Source of the DNA: Phytophthora sp. 'mugwort'
Lineage: Eukaryota; Oomycota; Peronosporomycetes; Peronosporales; Peronosporaceae
DNA: 64,000 nucleotides
Assembly: GCA_033558025.1 (NCBI GenBank)
Contig: JAUCEF010000017.1
Span: 1,612,001-1,676,000 of the forward strand
Direction of reading: 5' to 3'
The position numbers and the translations under genes were made by a program. The number at the start of each line of letters is the position of its first letter. The first letter of the stretch is position 1. Shown piece by piece: positions 32,731 to 44,000 of the stretch. The notes under the pieces are model-generated. The model saw nothing but the letters and a program-made list of their open reading frames with translations. It was not told where the DNA came from and did not search any database.

Positions 32731-33719
32731 AGATGCTCGACGCGAGCAGCTACTCGTCTCGGCACCACTCTGGTACATTTCCCACAATGAGCGATCGAGC
32801 CTATTCTACTGCTTGTCGGCATGTTGCCGCAGGAGTATGTATCGGCTCTGACAATCTACATGGCTACACTTGAGGATTTAGATGGCTTGTTGGATAAACA
32901 ATAAAAAGCGGTGCAGTAAGGTAATTTGGACTGAGGTGAGCTCGAGATCTATGCCGCGTCAAAGACGCATGGCTGGGACATCACACTCAAGACTGTGGAT
33001 GGCGAGTCATTTAACACCTCGTGGGAAGGCCGCGTGTATTTATAGTAGTCTTTGACTCGGTCTCCAAGTAGCGCGGTACCTGTTCCATATTGATGCCGCT
33101 ATTGGGCTGGATGCCATGCTTGCAATAAGGTGCTGGACTTGCTGATGAGGTCTCGATAAATATCAGGGCATCAGCTGGCAGAGAACGCGTCGTCGCTTAT
33201 CGGCGAGGCACCAAGTTTTTACAGGTCTTGAACCGTGCCAGCAAGCCAGACGACGCCTCAAAGACTATAGCGACATCGCCGTGTAGTTGCCGATACAGAC
33301 CGGCAGCTTGGTGCCGGATATAGGAGTCTTTGACGCGCAAACCTTTACTGTTGCGGCAGGCGCCCCCTCATACAGGCGGTCTTCAAGCTCGATGTGAGCA
33401 GGTCGCCTTCCACCTCCGCTGAGTCGCCGCGATGCACGGGTTGCAACTCGCCGATCCCGCTAGGCAGCACGTAACGCCTCTCATCGTCCCCACCACCCTC
33501 GTATCGTGCTTGCTGAGATACCGCAGTAGAGGCCAAGTGCATGAATCCACTTCCATGGAGACCAGGTTCGTACATGCCCGTGCTGTAGCTGAGAGCTTGG
33601 CATGATAGGTTGTATAGCAATGGGGGTAGTGCTGCTTAAGGAGAGAGTTGAATGTGAGGGGATGGACGTGTCTGTAGCTAAAGAATACTTGGTTGGCGGG
33701 TGGTTCGTCTTGCCTTTTA
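32731..33719. other. Unidentified, probably decayed mobile DNA
   Basis: No supported gene. Plus-strand pieces such as LVGMLPQEYVSALTIYMATL (near 32815-32875) read like broken coding sequence but match nothing I recognise. A minus-strand 130-codon ORF at 33383-33775 crosses the Harbinger boundary and shows no domain. Confidence 0.35.
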
Positions 33720-33735
33720 GGCCCTGGTCTAAGTA
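33720..33735 (+). repeat. Left terminal inverted repeat of the Harbinger element
   Basis: Sixteen bases identical to the reverse complement of 36362-36377; preceded by TTA. Confidence 0.85.
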
Positions 33736-33979
33736 GATATTCTGAAACTCGTTCCGAACCAATGTCACATTTCATTTGTTAAAATAACCGTGACACTCGG
33801 AAGGAGTTTCGATCCCTCTACCGTTCTGAGTAGCGTTACCAGGACACCTCCTGCATCCCTTCTGGACTGGGAACGAGTTTAATTGTTTCTGCCAGCTCCC
33901 AGGCGGTACCACATAGTCCGCTTTTCACTTTACGTCGCCGACAAGCTTCAGCCTACCCAGTCTCACCCAACGTTTGTCC

Positions 33980-35069
33980 ATGGTTGCCAAGTCCCAGATT
34001 GCGGCTTTTTTTCTTCTTTGCGCTATGCAGTGTATTTGTGCCGCATTTGCAGATTTCAGCAGCGATCGTCGGCGACTAGGTCACGTCAACACATCCCGGC
34101 TAGAGCATTTGAACGAGCCATGCAAAGTCGTAAAACCAAGTGGTTTCACACAAAGATGCGTTGCGATAAGCGAACGTTCATCTCCATTGCTGATCTCGTC
34201 CGGCAAATTGGGTTGGTTGCGTTCATCACAATGCTAAACATGGCATAACCAAGCGCGTAGCAGTGACGATGGTGTATCTTTCTACCGGCGGAACAATCGA
34301 TAGCGCTGCTTCTCCTTTGGGTATGTCGAAAACTAGCGCTATAGTGTGTATAATCAAGTGCTACGTGTTTTATCGCGAATGACCAAGAGTAAGATCAAGA
34401 TGCCATCGAGTCGTCAAGAAGTGAAGCGTGTCAGAGTGGGGTTGAACGTATTGCTGGATTCCCTGATGTCATCGGCGCGATTGACGGGTTTCTCATTCGA
34501 ATATGCCGACCAGCTGAGCATGAAGGCTGGTATTGCCGGAAGAATTTCCCGGCGGTTAACATGCAAGCTGTTTAGACAATCGAACAACCTTTCGCTCCTA
34601 TTGTATTCGGGCCGGCTCGACGAACGATCAAGCGTTGTGGAATCAGTCTGGGTTGCGAAACAACGTGTTGATTCCTGCGGGTATGCACCTCCTGGGTGAT
34701 CAAGGGTATAAAAATTTCCGCCACCTACTGACTCCATTCAACGAAGAAGAGGCAACACGGAATGCTGAAAAGAGGCGCTACAACTACAAGCTCTCACAAA
34801 CAAGGATCATAGTCGAACGTGCTTTTTGTATCCTGAAAAATCGCTTCCGCATTCTTCTCGGGAAGGTGCAGCAAATAAACGCAAGAAATGTGATACATGT
34901 TATCGGGAGCTGCTTAGTTCTACACAAGTTGATGATCGAGGTCAACGACACGTTCCCTGCGGTTGGCATTGATCCCGATCCTGGCCCGTGCTCTGTACTA
35001 TCTTCGCTGAACGTAGAGGATGATCTCAGCCACAAAAAAAAAAAAACAAGGCCTGATGAAGCAAGCTGA
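33980..35069 (+). pseudogene. Harbinger DDE_Tnp_4 transposase, frameshifted
   Basis: Harbinger transposases carry a DDE nuclease of the DDE_Tnp_4 type. From ATG 33980 the frame opens with a hydrophobic segment (AFFLLCAMQCICAAFA). It then shifts frame near 34060-34100, with WFHTKMRCDKRTFISIADLV in the new frame. KRVAVTMVYLSTGGT follows after another shift at about 34245. The first catalytic Asp lies in VIGAIDGFLI (about 34460-34490, third frame). A stop interrupts NFPAVNMQAV at about 34570. The C-terminal block resumes at 34635 with LLGDQGYKNFRHLLTPF, IVERAFCILKNRFRIL and VLHKLMIEVND. At least three frameshifts and two stops make it inactive. Confidence 0.8.
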
Positions 35070-35338
35070 CATTTAGAGTACCTGTTCCGTCTATAAGATC
35101 TTGTATGTTGCGATAGTATCCATTCGAGTTGTCATTTGAAAATACATATTTACATGAAAGCATGTTCTGTGTGTTCAATTAACCTCGACGATATGAAACG
35201 TGAAACGGCACTGCATCGGAGGTGAACTCAACTTATTCAGTTGGAGTTCAGTTTTGTCACGAGGAGTTTAAGAAGTGCCAACTGTCTCGCTTGCAACACG
35301 CGCGAAGCGTCTTGAGAATCCTTCAGATCCTGCAAGAC

Positions 35339-36124
35339 TCATGTCAGTCTGTCGTCAGATCCCATGGACGCCGCTATTTTTTTTTTTACCATCATGCCTT
35401 CCTTCATGCCATCAGCGAGGCTGGTTATAGGTGTGGAAGCCTTCTGCTTGCTCTTTGGCGATGCGAACGACATGCCCTCGTCCGCGATCTCCGTTTCGTT
35501 GCGTCATCAATGATCGCTCCGCCGACGCCAATCCGCCCCGCAAAAGCGCGGTTGAGAACCCCATAGTTCCGAGTCGTCTTCGCGACCGTCATTCCCTGTC
35601 TGTTGGCGAGCTGTCAGGCCTTGGCGGTACTCACATTTCAGCTTTTTGTACTTGTTGGCGACCTCTTGCATGCAGAGCTCGTCAGCACATGACGTTAAAA
35701 AGGAGTTCAATATACGTACCTGCTTCCCACTCAGTACTACATTCAGCGCCTCTGAGAGGCGACCAGAAAAGAACTGCCAGGCAAGCCGCTTCTTGAGATT
35801 GGTGTAAGCAGCTTCAACGCGCTTCTTGACTTCTTCATCGCCAAATCGTATTTCCAGCAGGGCTGAGACCATTGGGTTCGTCCATACAAATCGCTTCGTA
35901 GTAGATGTTAATTGTGTCTTAGACTTCTTATTTTCTGTTCGTTGTACCCCTGTCTTGCTGCTGGCTGCACGTTTTCCGGATACCATAGTTGGAGCAGAAG
36001 GTTTCTGCGCAGGTAGAGCTTCTGTGGATGGCGAGGCGGAACTTGGCTCGAGTAGAGAAGGCAGCGCAGACAACTGAACAATGCCGTCGGTAGACGGCAA
36101 TCGGACGCCAGAAAGGGAAGACAT
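35339..36124 (-). pseudogene. Harbinger accessory Myb/trihelix-like DNA-binding protein, broken
   Basis: PIF/Harbinger elements encode a second, Myb-like protein that helps the transposase bind and enter the nucleus. This frame starts at ATG 36124 with a Ser/Pro-rich head, then a basic segment and FVWTNPMVSALLEIRFGDEE, resembling the start of a Myb/SANT or trihelix fold. Next come EVANKYKKLKCEYRQ and a tail. A GT-AG intron around 35718-35670 may be spliced inside it. The frame shifts around 35500-35560: the 36124 frame runs to a stop at 35507, while EGMSFASPKSKQKASTPITS and a terminal GMKEGMMVKKKIAASMG lie in another frame down to a stop at 35339. It is convergent to the transposase. Confidence 0.65.
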
Positions 36125-36361
36125 TTCGTGCAAGTACACAGAATGCGCTTAGCCTGGTAGATCGAAGGGTACAACGACTGACCGTGACTGACCGTTTGGT
36201 GTATATGCGACAACGTTGGACTTCTTCCCCAACGTCTTATTATATCTTAGAACTCGTACCGACCAGCACAGGAACTGAGAACGACCCTCAGAACTCGTCT
36301 ATTCTGACCACGATCTCGTCTCGGATTATCCTGATCCCTTGTGATCATCTCAGCACAGTTT

Positions 36362-36377
36362 TACTTAGACCAGGGCC
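36362..36377 (-). repeat. Right terminal inverted repeat of the Harbinger element
   Basis: Mirror of 33720-33735; followed by TTA at 36378-36380. Confidence 0.85.
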
Positions 36378-36380
36378 TTA

Positions 36381-37531
36381 TCACTAGCCGAGCGCCGCCG
36401 CACGTAGCGGTGGGTTTAGTTTTCGTCCTAGTAAGTGGACCTGCCTATGCGCTGCATTCTCAGCCCGTCAAGCCCGAGCGCCCTGCATATCACTTTCAGG
36501 AATGAAAAGACGCGGGCTAATTCAATTATCAACCAATCTTTTTATTTATACATGTATTCCCACCAATGGCCGCCTTCGGCAGCATTTCGTTTTAGCCAAC
36601 GGGGGCCGCCTTCGCTGCGCTCGACAGCCACTGAGAATGCGTCTAAAATCACGTTATGGCGTGACAGACGGTCGGACGGAGCGACATTAGTATATGCATT
36701 GGTTGTGGGTTTACCGAGCGGAACCCTTTTCTCCCTGACCGTGTCCTTGTATTCGACTGAGCGTTGTTATCGACGTTCTGTGATAGCCTTTTGCAGTAGC
36801 GTATTTCCTTCTACTACGCATGGAGAGTAAGATGGTAGTCCTCCTCAGACCAGGTGACTTGTGAACTTCCGTTCACTGAGAGTTTGTATACTCTCCACTG
36901 CACACATCCTCTTGCATAGTGCTGTGTATCCCCGTCAGAACACTAATATTTGGCTCCAAGTGTTGTAGTACAGCGAACCGCAAGGTTGTGCGCAAACGTG
37001 TGGGGATCATGTGATAAAAAAAGAAAAAAAAACACAATCCTGCGTCTGACTACACTCCAGTACCATTGAAAGGGTACTGTCCGGCTTCGAAGCTGGTCGT
37101 GTGAGTGTGGTAGCCTCTCTAGTGGCGGCATCCTCGTCCGGCTAAGCCACTTCACTCAAAGACGCCCATGCAGTCGGCGTACGGCGCTCTTTGTCTACAT
37201 CTCCCTTCATGACAGGGATTTACGCGGAATTCGAGTAAATGCTGTCGGTAGATTTTGTGTGTGACCATTATGGAACGGATCTGATCCCAGAACAGACTAA
37301 ACAACCGCAATCGTGTGATCAGAAAGCTGAGCATGTTATCGGGCGGCACGTTAATGAGGGAAGCTGACGTGTAGTAATACCGTTTATTTAAATATCGCTA
37401 TCAGTAAGCTTACCGTTTTGTTGTTCTTCATCATGCAGCCTCAAACTCGGCAGGCGAGGAGGTGTGGTGGGGGCGCAGAAGCGCATTCAAGGCACTCATG
37501 TCGGTTCCGTCATCGTCCTCTTCATGTTACT
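36381..37531. other. Intergenic, no gene supported
   Basis: The plus-strand frame at 36435-36830 (131 codons) and the short minus-strand frames at 36943-37349 show no domain, repeats or start context. This is probably old mobile DNA; nothing specific can be named. Confidence 0.4.
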
Positions 37532-38365
37532 TCACCTCATTTGAGGAGGACCGGAAGGTTGCTCGACAGCCGGAGACTCGTCGTCGTCGGAGTTGTCGGG
37601 ATTGTCAGCGGGTATCTCGACAGAAAGCTTAACAATCGCTTTTCTAAACCTCACCCAAGTATGACGACTTTTGTTGATGTCGTCAAGACTCTCTCCGCAG
37701 AGTATGCATAACGGCACGCTGACTTACCTCGAAGGCGTGCGCGCCGTGCGTCACGCGAATGCATTCAACGGCCCGTGTTGGTCATCCTCTCTAGTGAGCT
37801 GTTTCTGCGAGCCATGAGATCGTTTTGTTCAGCCCAGCGACGGTCCACACGCTGATATTGTACTGCTCAAGCCATGGCCGTTGGAAATAACACCAGAAGT
37901 CTTGCCATTTGGCTTTAAAATAATCTATAGCGACGCAGCGTTGGCGAATTTCACATTTCACCTTTTGTCCCTTCCACAACTAGGCCATGCTCGATGACGG
38001 TAATCCTGTCGAGTGATCCACTTGTCATAGCGATTTTGCACTCCGAGACGGGGATCGGAAACCTCTTCATAGCGCGTCTGAGCGATGATTTAGATGGAAC
38101 TAGCAACCGTTACTATAGCATTGTCTGCACTGCATTTATTTGAGCGCTCTAGAAGTCTCAAACGACTTCAGCAGGCTCAATCTGCTGGTCTGTGCTTTGC
38201 ACAATGAAATGCAGCATACCCCAGTAAAGATCGCCACTTCGAGAAGAAGTACACTGGCACAAACACGCCTGATGCTCGGTCGTGCTCCAAAAGATGACGC
38301 AGTGCTTGTAGCCGCGGGGACGCAGCGGAATGTACCATCGACGAAACGCGTATCACCATGGTAAA
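37532..38365 (-). pseudogene. MULE (Mutator-like) transposase fragment
   Basis: Mutator-like transposases use a DDE nuclease. Reading down from 38365, FVDGTFRCVP (first catalytic Asp context, DGTF) lies near 38330. A long frame-disrupted middle follows, then FPIPVSECKIAM and SLDRITVIEHGLVVEG near 37990-38080. After that AKWQDFWCYFQRPWLEQYNI with a WxxxGLN motif (37830-37950) gives the helical C-terminal part, and an Asp/Glu/Pro-rich tail (NPDNSDDDESP) follows near 37570-37610. The order matches MULE proteins, but there are several frameshifts and stops. No terminal repeats were found. Confidence 0.6.
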
Positions 38366-39318
38366 TATTACAGGCTAACTAGCGACAGACGCGTCCAGCC
38401 CAGCAAGCGCGTAGGCCTTTTGAGGTACTCCTGTTGATCATGACGTATTCAAACGAAAAAAAGCAGCCTCGTTCAGCGCCAGCGAAAGGGGGTGGGGCGG
38501 TCAACCGATCCATGTACATCACCACTAAAGTGTTATTCCTTCCTAGATAAACACGGCAAAGCACTTATACCTCGGAACGCTCGCGGCGGAGTCTCCAATA
38601 TCAGCGTCGTAAAAACATGTTGCGCGCAGTGCTTCTCGTGTATGTCTCGTGTGGGAAGGGAAACAATGCTCGATGGCGCTCGGGCTTTCATTTCGCTGGT
38701 GACTTCGACAAGACTACTGCCAGCAACTGCAGTACGGATACTTACCCCACTCGTTCGTACGTGAATGGATTGAATGTCCGGCGTCCTTTCACAAGGTGTG
38801 TTTGATCTTGCTTAGAATTTTTTTTTCACAGAAGAACAAGCTTTGCCTATTCTAACTACGGACCGGCCATGAAGTTTCCGTAACGAGCTTTTGCCGTCAA
38901 AATTCTCCAGAACCCTGAATTTTGATAATCGCAATTAAGTGTCACATCTTCAGAATGTGTGTAGGTCAGCGATTCGACGGCGAAGGGAAACGAGAATCCC
39001 GCAGCAACTCCGACGGAACTCCACTTCCCCAGAGTGCTCCCTTCGCACACGAAAGGACACCTGGTCAACAAGCGCGCGAACTGGGCGGATGCCGAGTTCA
39101 GCGTTCTCTTCGATGTCTACTTCGAGAAGCACAAAACTCGCTAAGGGGTCAAAGAGAAGTGATGGCTGACATTTAAAAGAGGTCGAATTAAAGACGGGCA
39201 AAAGTGTCGATAAAACTACGCATTCCCAGCATCAGTACCCTCTCGCCCTCATGTTCTTCCTCGTTTTCGGTCATCGCTCATTCCCGCTGATTCGAACGCG
39301 GCAATAGCAGTCGCTACC
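38366..39318. other. No supported gene
   Basis: It may include the decayed 5' part of the MULE element. Short ORFs on both strands (for example 38492-38764 and 38950-39201) have no recognisable features. Confidence 0.4.
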
Positions 39319-39336
39319 CAGGGTTGCCAATTATTG
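39319..39336 (+). repeat. Candidate hAT terminal sequence
   Basis: The sequence cagggttgccaattattg starts with the CAGGGTTGCCA typical of hAT terminal inverted repeats and sits about 140 bp beyond the 3' end of the hAT transposase remnant. I could not find its partner on the other side, so it is a one-sided candidate. Confidence 0.35.
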
Positions 39337-39477
39337 CATGTTACCTATTTCACGTCACCCGGAGAATGGATAATGGGGTCAGACGACAAGTAGAATCACA
39401 CTAGGAATCGACTTATCAAGCCAGACAAATAATTATTGACGCAATATCAATATATTAATTGGTTATCTCCTTACCGA

Positions 39478-41071
39478 CTACTCAGCACTCTTAACAGTGC
39501 GAACCTCAAAGTAGGCTGCATTCGGACGCAAAAACAACGCATATGCAGCGTGTACGACTGGAACGCGTGGCGCCGAAGCCCGGAAGTCGTTCGAGCGGCG
39601 CTGAAGAATCACTCGATCACATTCGGCGCCGGTGGGATGAACGCCACAAACTTGCACTTTAGCTGTCGCCCCTCGAATCAGCGGCGCTTTTGCAGTCGCA
39701 TCGCGGACGGAGATATCGCTTCGGTCTCTTTATCCTCGTCCTGAGCATCTTGGGTGGACGGGACCGCAATGAAGAGCTAAAAGGAACCGTGTCAGGTGCT
39801 TGACTTGGCCTTTACTCACTCGAATGCAACCCGCCTCGAAGTCGGGGATGTTGACAATTGAAGCCGTTAGAGCTGCATACAAAAACCCACACCAGGCGAC
39901 GCATGCGCTCACAGAGATAGCCAACGTAGTGGGGAGAGCGACGATCAGACAGTCGAACCATACCCGGACATCGAGCACTTTGGCGTCGGAGCCTTGAGGA
40001 GATTTGCACACAGATTCGACGTCCTTCTGCCCTCCAAGTAGCCCTTGAAATCATCGCGTCGACGTCGCCGACGGGAGCAACTCCGCCAAGTCCTCGTCCT
40101 TCTCGTCGATTAACGGGAGATGCTCGAAGTAGCGATTAAGCATGGTGAACGAAGAGCCCAATCGCGTGTTCTGGCGGATGATTAATCGAAGCATGGTCTT
40201 AAAACTGTATCCACATAAATCGTAAATTACAGTTAGGACACTGATAAATCAGAAATAATTGCGTAAATAATATGAATACGAACGTAGTTTTGCAGAATGG
40301 TGCAGCGTCCTCAATTTCACCATGACAGCCTGCACCAAGTTAACGTCGCCACCACAACCAGCAAACCACGAGACTACAGCTCTGTGAATTCGGTGGCTCG
40401 CGAAACGGCCCACAAGAGTGGCGAGGCGGTGATTAACTGAGCAGTTATCTGAGATTAGGAAGATGCACTGCTCAACGCGCTTGTCGAAGTCGCGAGCTAT
40501 CATCATTGCCCCGAACTCATGAGGGAGACGGCTAGTCCCAGCGTTGTCGACATTCTCCTAATTGACGAGTGGAGATATGCACAGAACTAGGCGCCACGCT
40601 TATCCATCCACCTCGTGCCATACGAGCATTGCGAGGTAGTGCTCCGAGTCGTGGCTCCACCCATTAAAGATGAAGCCAAAGCACTCCGGCACTTCTACCT
40701 CAAATTTTATACCCTTAGCAAAGCGCTCACCGACTCCAGGGCCTCTCAACATAGACAGGAGCGGGTTTTGTGTACCTGGAATTAAATTTGTGATAAATGC
40801 TACTAAACTAACCCAAACGTACATATTCAAAGTCAAATTTTAACATACCATCGCGCTAGCTTGCTCGCAGAAGGGGGGGGGTTAGTTGCACTTTACGAGC
40901 TACTCGAGCAAGCCGAACGTGTTCTGAGCGGTATGCCCACATAGTAAACAAGCGACCCGGTTTCACCGGTCGTAGCGCCGAGCATTTCTTCGGCATACAC
41001 GGGTGATATGCTGCATGAAGTTCGTGTACCCCGTGCCGGAAACTCACTTCTGGACGGCGCCGCGCCTGCAT
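39478..41071 (-). pseudogene. hAT-family transposase, multiple frameshifts
   Basis: hAT transposases have a BED-type N-terminus, a split DDE catalytic domain and a C-terminal dimerisation domain. Reading downward: GTGYTNFMQHIT near 41040 and HTAQNTFGLLE near 40915 (N-terminal region); FGFIFNGWSHDSEHYLAML near 40620-40690 (catalytic Asp position replaced by Asn in FNGW); FLISDNCSVNHRLATLVG with ASHRIHRAV (40390-40480, second catalytic motif region); AKVLDVRVWFDCLI and VNIPDFEAGCIRV (39830-39990). The dimerisation segment FVAFIPPAPNVIE then leads into FFSAAR and NAAYFEVRTVKSAE, with a stop at 39478. The reading frame changes several times, so it is dead. Confidence 0.75.
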
Positions 41072-42369
41072 CGAAGAGGATCACCTCGTCGTACTGGTCG
41101 CGGCACGGCTGGAAGTGTAAGGCATCCCACCTGCTTGTTGATGAAGGCGGTTGGGCAACGGGAGACGAGCATCCTGGATGCTGATACAGGCTCGAAGTAC
41201 AACTGAAAGTGACGATTTAACAGTGCTTGCGGCTCGGCCTTCGCGACCAACACCCCGGATGGTGTTGCTTTTTGCAGTACAGTAATTAGGCAAGGTTAAA
41301 GACAACCGTTATGGCACCCAATAATTATTCGTTCAAATCTATTGCAAGAATTACTGCACCAATTTGGTTTTCGGCATCCCCTGTCGCTACGTCGATAAAC
41401 TGTCCTTTGGTTTTGTGAAAAATATAAAATATAACCTTCAGTTTTACACCCAACCCGAACTTGCAGAAGTAGGATTCAGTAAGCTGCTTGCTCGTTCTCG
41501 TCGCTGACTCGGGGTTACCCACGTACTCTCTCCAGTCCTGCCCCTGGCCAAAGGACGATGCCCGGTGGATATGTCCACGACTGCCCTAGCACACGCACCT
41601 AATCTTATACAAATAGCAGCAGTAGATGCAACACGTTGAGGTTATGGGGGCAGGGCTATACCTCGGTTCTTCTTCTAATCTTCAGGGCGAGGGGGTCGGG
41701 GCTAAACGACCAGGGCCTAGACTACCCTTTCTTTTGCCCTCCTCGCTCGGGCGGGCTGCAGGTACCACACGGACATTACGGGACTCAATAAATCCGTCTC
41801 TTCACGTCAAGATGAAATCCCACCACCCAAGTTAGCTATTAGTCACGACCGCTTTCCTCTCCGTGCTGCCTGTCGAATATCCTTTTCTTTTAACCCCATA
41901 CCGGGATTTATGGCTTCTTCGCACAGAGACTGCCCCCTGCGCAAATTACGGTATCCTAACACTCGCATCTCGTCGACGACTGCTCCCGCGCCCTCTCAGC
42001 CGCTCATTTCCTGTCGACGTCAGATTCTAGACCCCGAGATCGTCGCGCAGACCCCTGGTTGGATCGACGACCTCTCGACCTGTCGCCTCTCTTGACGGTT
42101 TCTCACCGCCCGTCCTCGCCGTCGACACTACTCCTCCGTTCGCTGCTTATTCAGTCCATCACTGCTGTCCTTTTTGTCGTCCGTTGCCGCCTCCTGCTAC
42201 TTATTTTTCTGTACTTTGCGACTGTCCTCCCTGCTCTTCGATGCTGCTTTTTGATACTTGTTCTGTTCATCGCTGTTGCCTTCCTTGACGTTCTCTCCTG
42301 CCTTCTGCTGCTTGTTGCCTGATGTCTTGCTCCTGTCCTTCCCGCTGCCCATCACCTTCTTCCTATTGG
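41072..42369. other. Repeat-derived sequence with a pyrimidine-rich tract
   Basis: The stretch 41640-41830 has the look of a retroelement LTR or leader but no duplicate was found in the window. Bases 42050-42340 on the plus strand are strongly pyrimidine-rich (repeating cttcct/tgctgc patterns) and give a Leu/Cys-rich chance ORF. A minus-strand 65-codon frame at 41325-41522 (GQFIDVATGDAENQIGAV) looks protein-like but is unidentified. Confidence 0.4.
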
Positions 42370-42890
42370 GGCGATAGGCAAAGCGAATTGGCGCCTCTTG
42401 TATCGCAGACGACGCTGAACCACCTCGTCTCGTCTGTTAGTGCCAGGATGGGCGCCTTCTGTGGGCTTGCCTTGTTACATTGCCAAATGCTTCCTGGTGT
42501 TCACGCCCCCAGTGCCAGTCGGTATCCTTGTCCAGAAGGTTCAACAAGGTCTAGCCTGACCCGCGTACCTTTCGCTGTACTGATGGAGGTAGTTGCCCAA
42601 GCCCAGCCACTTCCTCAAGTCCTTCTGGGACCTTGGCATTGGCCAAGCCGAAACGGCCATGAACTGCTCCGGGTCGGCTCGAACGCCGTCGTTGCAGATA
42701 AAGCAACCGAAAAGTTGATCTCTTGCGCCGCGAAGACGCACGTTTTGATGTTGGCATAGAACTTGTTCGGTCTCATGACCTCTAATACTCGACGGAGGTG
42801 CTCCAAATGCACCTCCATAGCCGTCTTGCCCCCCTTGGAACGGCTATGAACGAAGCTGTCGTCGAAGTATATCTGTGCGTACGCAAGCAG
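42370..42890 (-). pseudogene. Gypsy reverse transcriptase, second partial copy (YFDD motif)
   Basis: In the same open frame as the end of the first copy, the sequence reads AQIYFDDSFVHSRSKGG, a second reverse-transcriptase active-site motif. HLRRVLEVMRPNKFYANIKT follows, then DGVRADPEQFMAVSAWPMPR and KWLGLGNYLHQYS in a shifted frame, and a short RNase H beginning near 42370-42520. It starts directly at the palm, lacking the fingers. Confidence 0.65.
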
Positions 42891-44000
42891 TGGCCTAAAC
42901 AACGCGATCTTGTTCTTGAGTGTGGAGAACGCTGCTCTAGCTCGGATCCACTTCGGCTCTGACACCTCCGGATCCTGATCGAGTGGGGGTCCCCGTTTTC
43001 GAGGATCTCTCGATCTTCCCTTCGTTGACAGCGATCCCGCTCTCAGCACGCATCGCGGCGAAATCCGTTCTCGCAGATCGTACAACACCGACGCGTACAC
43101 CGCCATGTCTTCAATGAAGCGTCCGTGGTACTTCAGGCTACCAAAGAACGACTGCATAGACCGTAGAGATCTCGGGAATGGCAGATCCACCAGCGCACTG
43201 AGATCCTTCGGATGAGCCTTCAAGCCTTCGATGGATACACGATGCTCGAGGTAATCTACCTTTTCCAGTCCCCCGAAGTCCTTCGCGACACTGATCGAGA
43301 TATTCCACTTGTCACAGGCGGCGATCACCAGCTTCACTAGTTCGCATAAATGATCCCAGGATCCGGCCGTAAACAAGGATGTCATCAATGTACGATCAAC
43401 GCCCCAGTACGGAAGGTTTACCTACTTCCTCCGGATCTTCTGCTTCGAAGCTGTCCGTTGAGGAACCTCGATCCGCTGCTGGTGGGATTCGCAAGAAACT
43501 GTACAGTGCGTTGTCGATCTGCCTCTTAGATATGTGGAGCGTTCTTCAGCCCAAACGGCATGCGGTTTCACTCAAACAGGCCAACGGCGTGGTGAATGCC
43601 GAGATAGCACGAGCGCGATACGTCATAGACACCACCCAAAAGCCGCTCGCCATATCCAGCGAGCGATACCACAGCACCTTGTCCAGATCCTCGAGCAAAT
43701 CGCTGATCAGGGGCATCGGGGAGACCATCAGCTTGGTGGGACCGTTGACCAGGTGGTAATAATACACAACCTTATCTCCACACCATTCTTCTCAAGGATC
43801 ACTATGATTGGCGATGCCCAAGGAGACGTTGAGTGTCGTATGATCTTGGCCGACAGCAATCCCTTAAGTAGATCCAATACCTTCTCACGCAACTGGAGGG
43901 GGATCTTTCGTACGCAATGTGCGATCGGGGTGGCATTTCCAACGTCGATGTCACATACCACGCTCACAGCTGCAGGAAGCAGCGCATTGCCCTTGCCGCC
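42890..44000 (-). pseudogene. Gypsy reverse transcriptase, first copy (YIDD motif)
   Basis: Reverse transcriptase motifs in order: IAHCVRKIPLQLREKV, LLSAKIIRHSTSPWASPIIV, LVNGPTKLMVSPMPLISDLL, SLDMASGFWVV, then the active-site SYIDDILV (about 43370-43395). These are followed by VDYLEHRVS and PRSLRSMQSFFGSLKYHGRF in the thumb/connection, and AAFSTLKNKIAL at the start of RNase H. It is interrupted by frameshifts at about 43540 and 43390 and then abruptly joins the second copy near 42890. Confidence 0.7.

Larger units (their letters stand above)
33720..36377. mobile_element. PIF/Harbinger DNA transposon, bounded, TTA target duplication
   Basis: Sixteen-base perfect inverted ends (ggccctggtctaagta at 33720-33735 and its reverse complement at 36362-36377) enclose 2,658 bp. 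They are flanked on both sides by TTA (33717-33719 and 36378-36380), the 3-bp target duplication typical of PIF/Harbinger elements. Inside are the two genes of this superfamily in convergent orientation: a transposase (+) and a Myb/trihelix-like accessory protein (-). Both are broken, so this copy is not autonomous. Confidence 0.85.

Noticed and set aside
33974..34237. Small secreted protein or effector candidate
   Set aside because: The signal-like start belongs to a frameshifted Harbinger transposase whose later motifs follow directly.
42059..42759. Leu/Cys-rich plus-strand ORFs suggesting a membrane protein
   Set aside because: Product of a pyrimidine-rich tract and of antisense gypsy sequence; no coherent domain.
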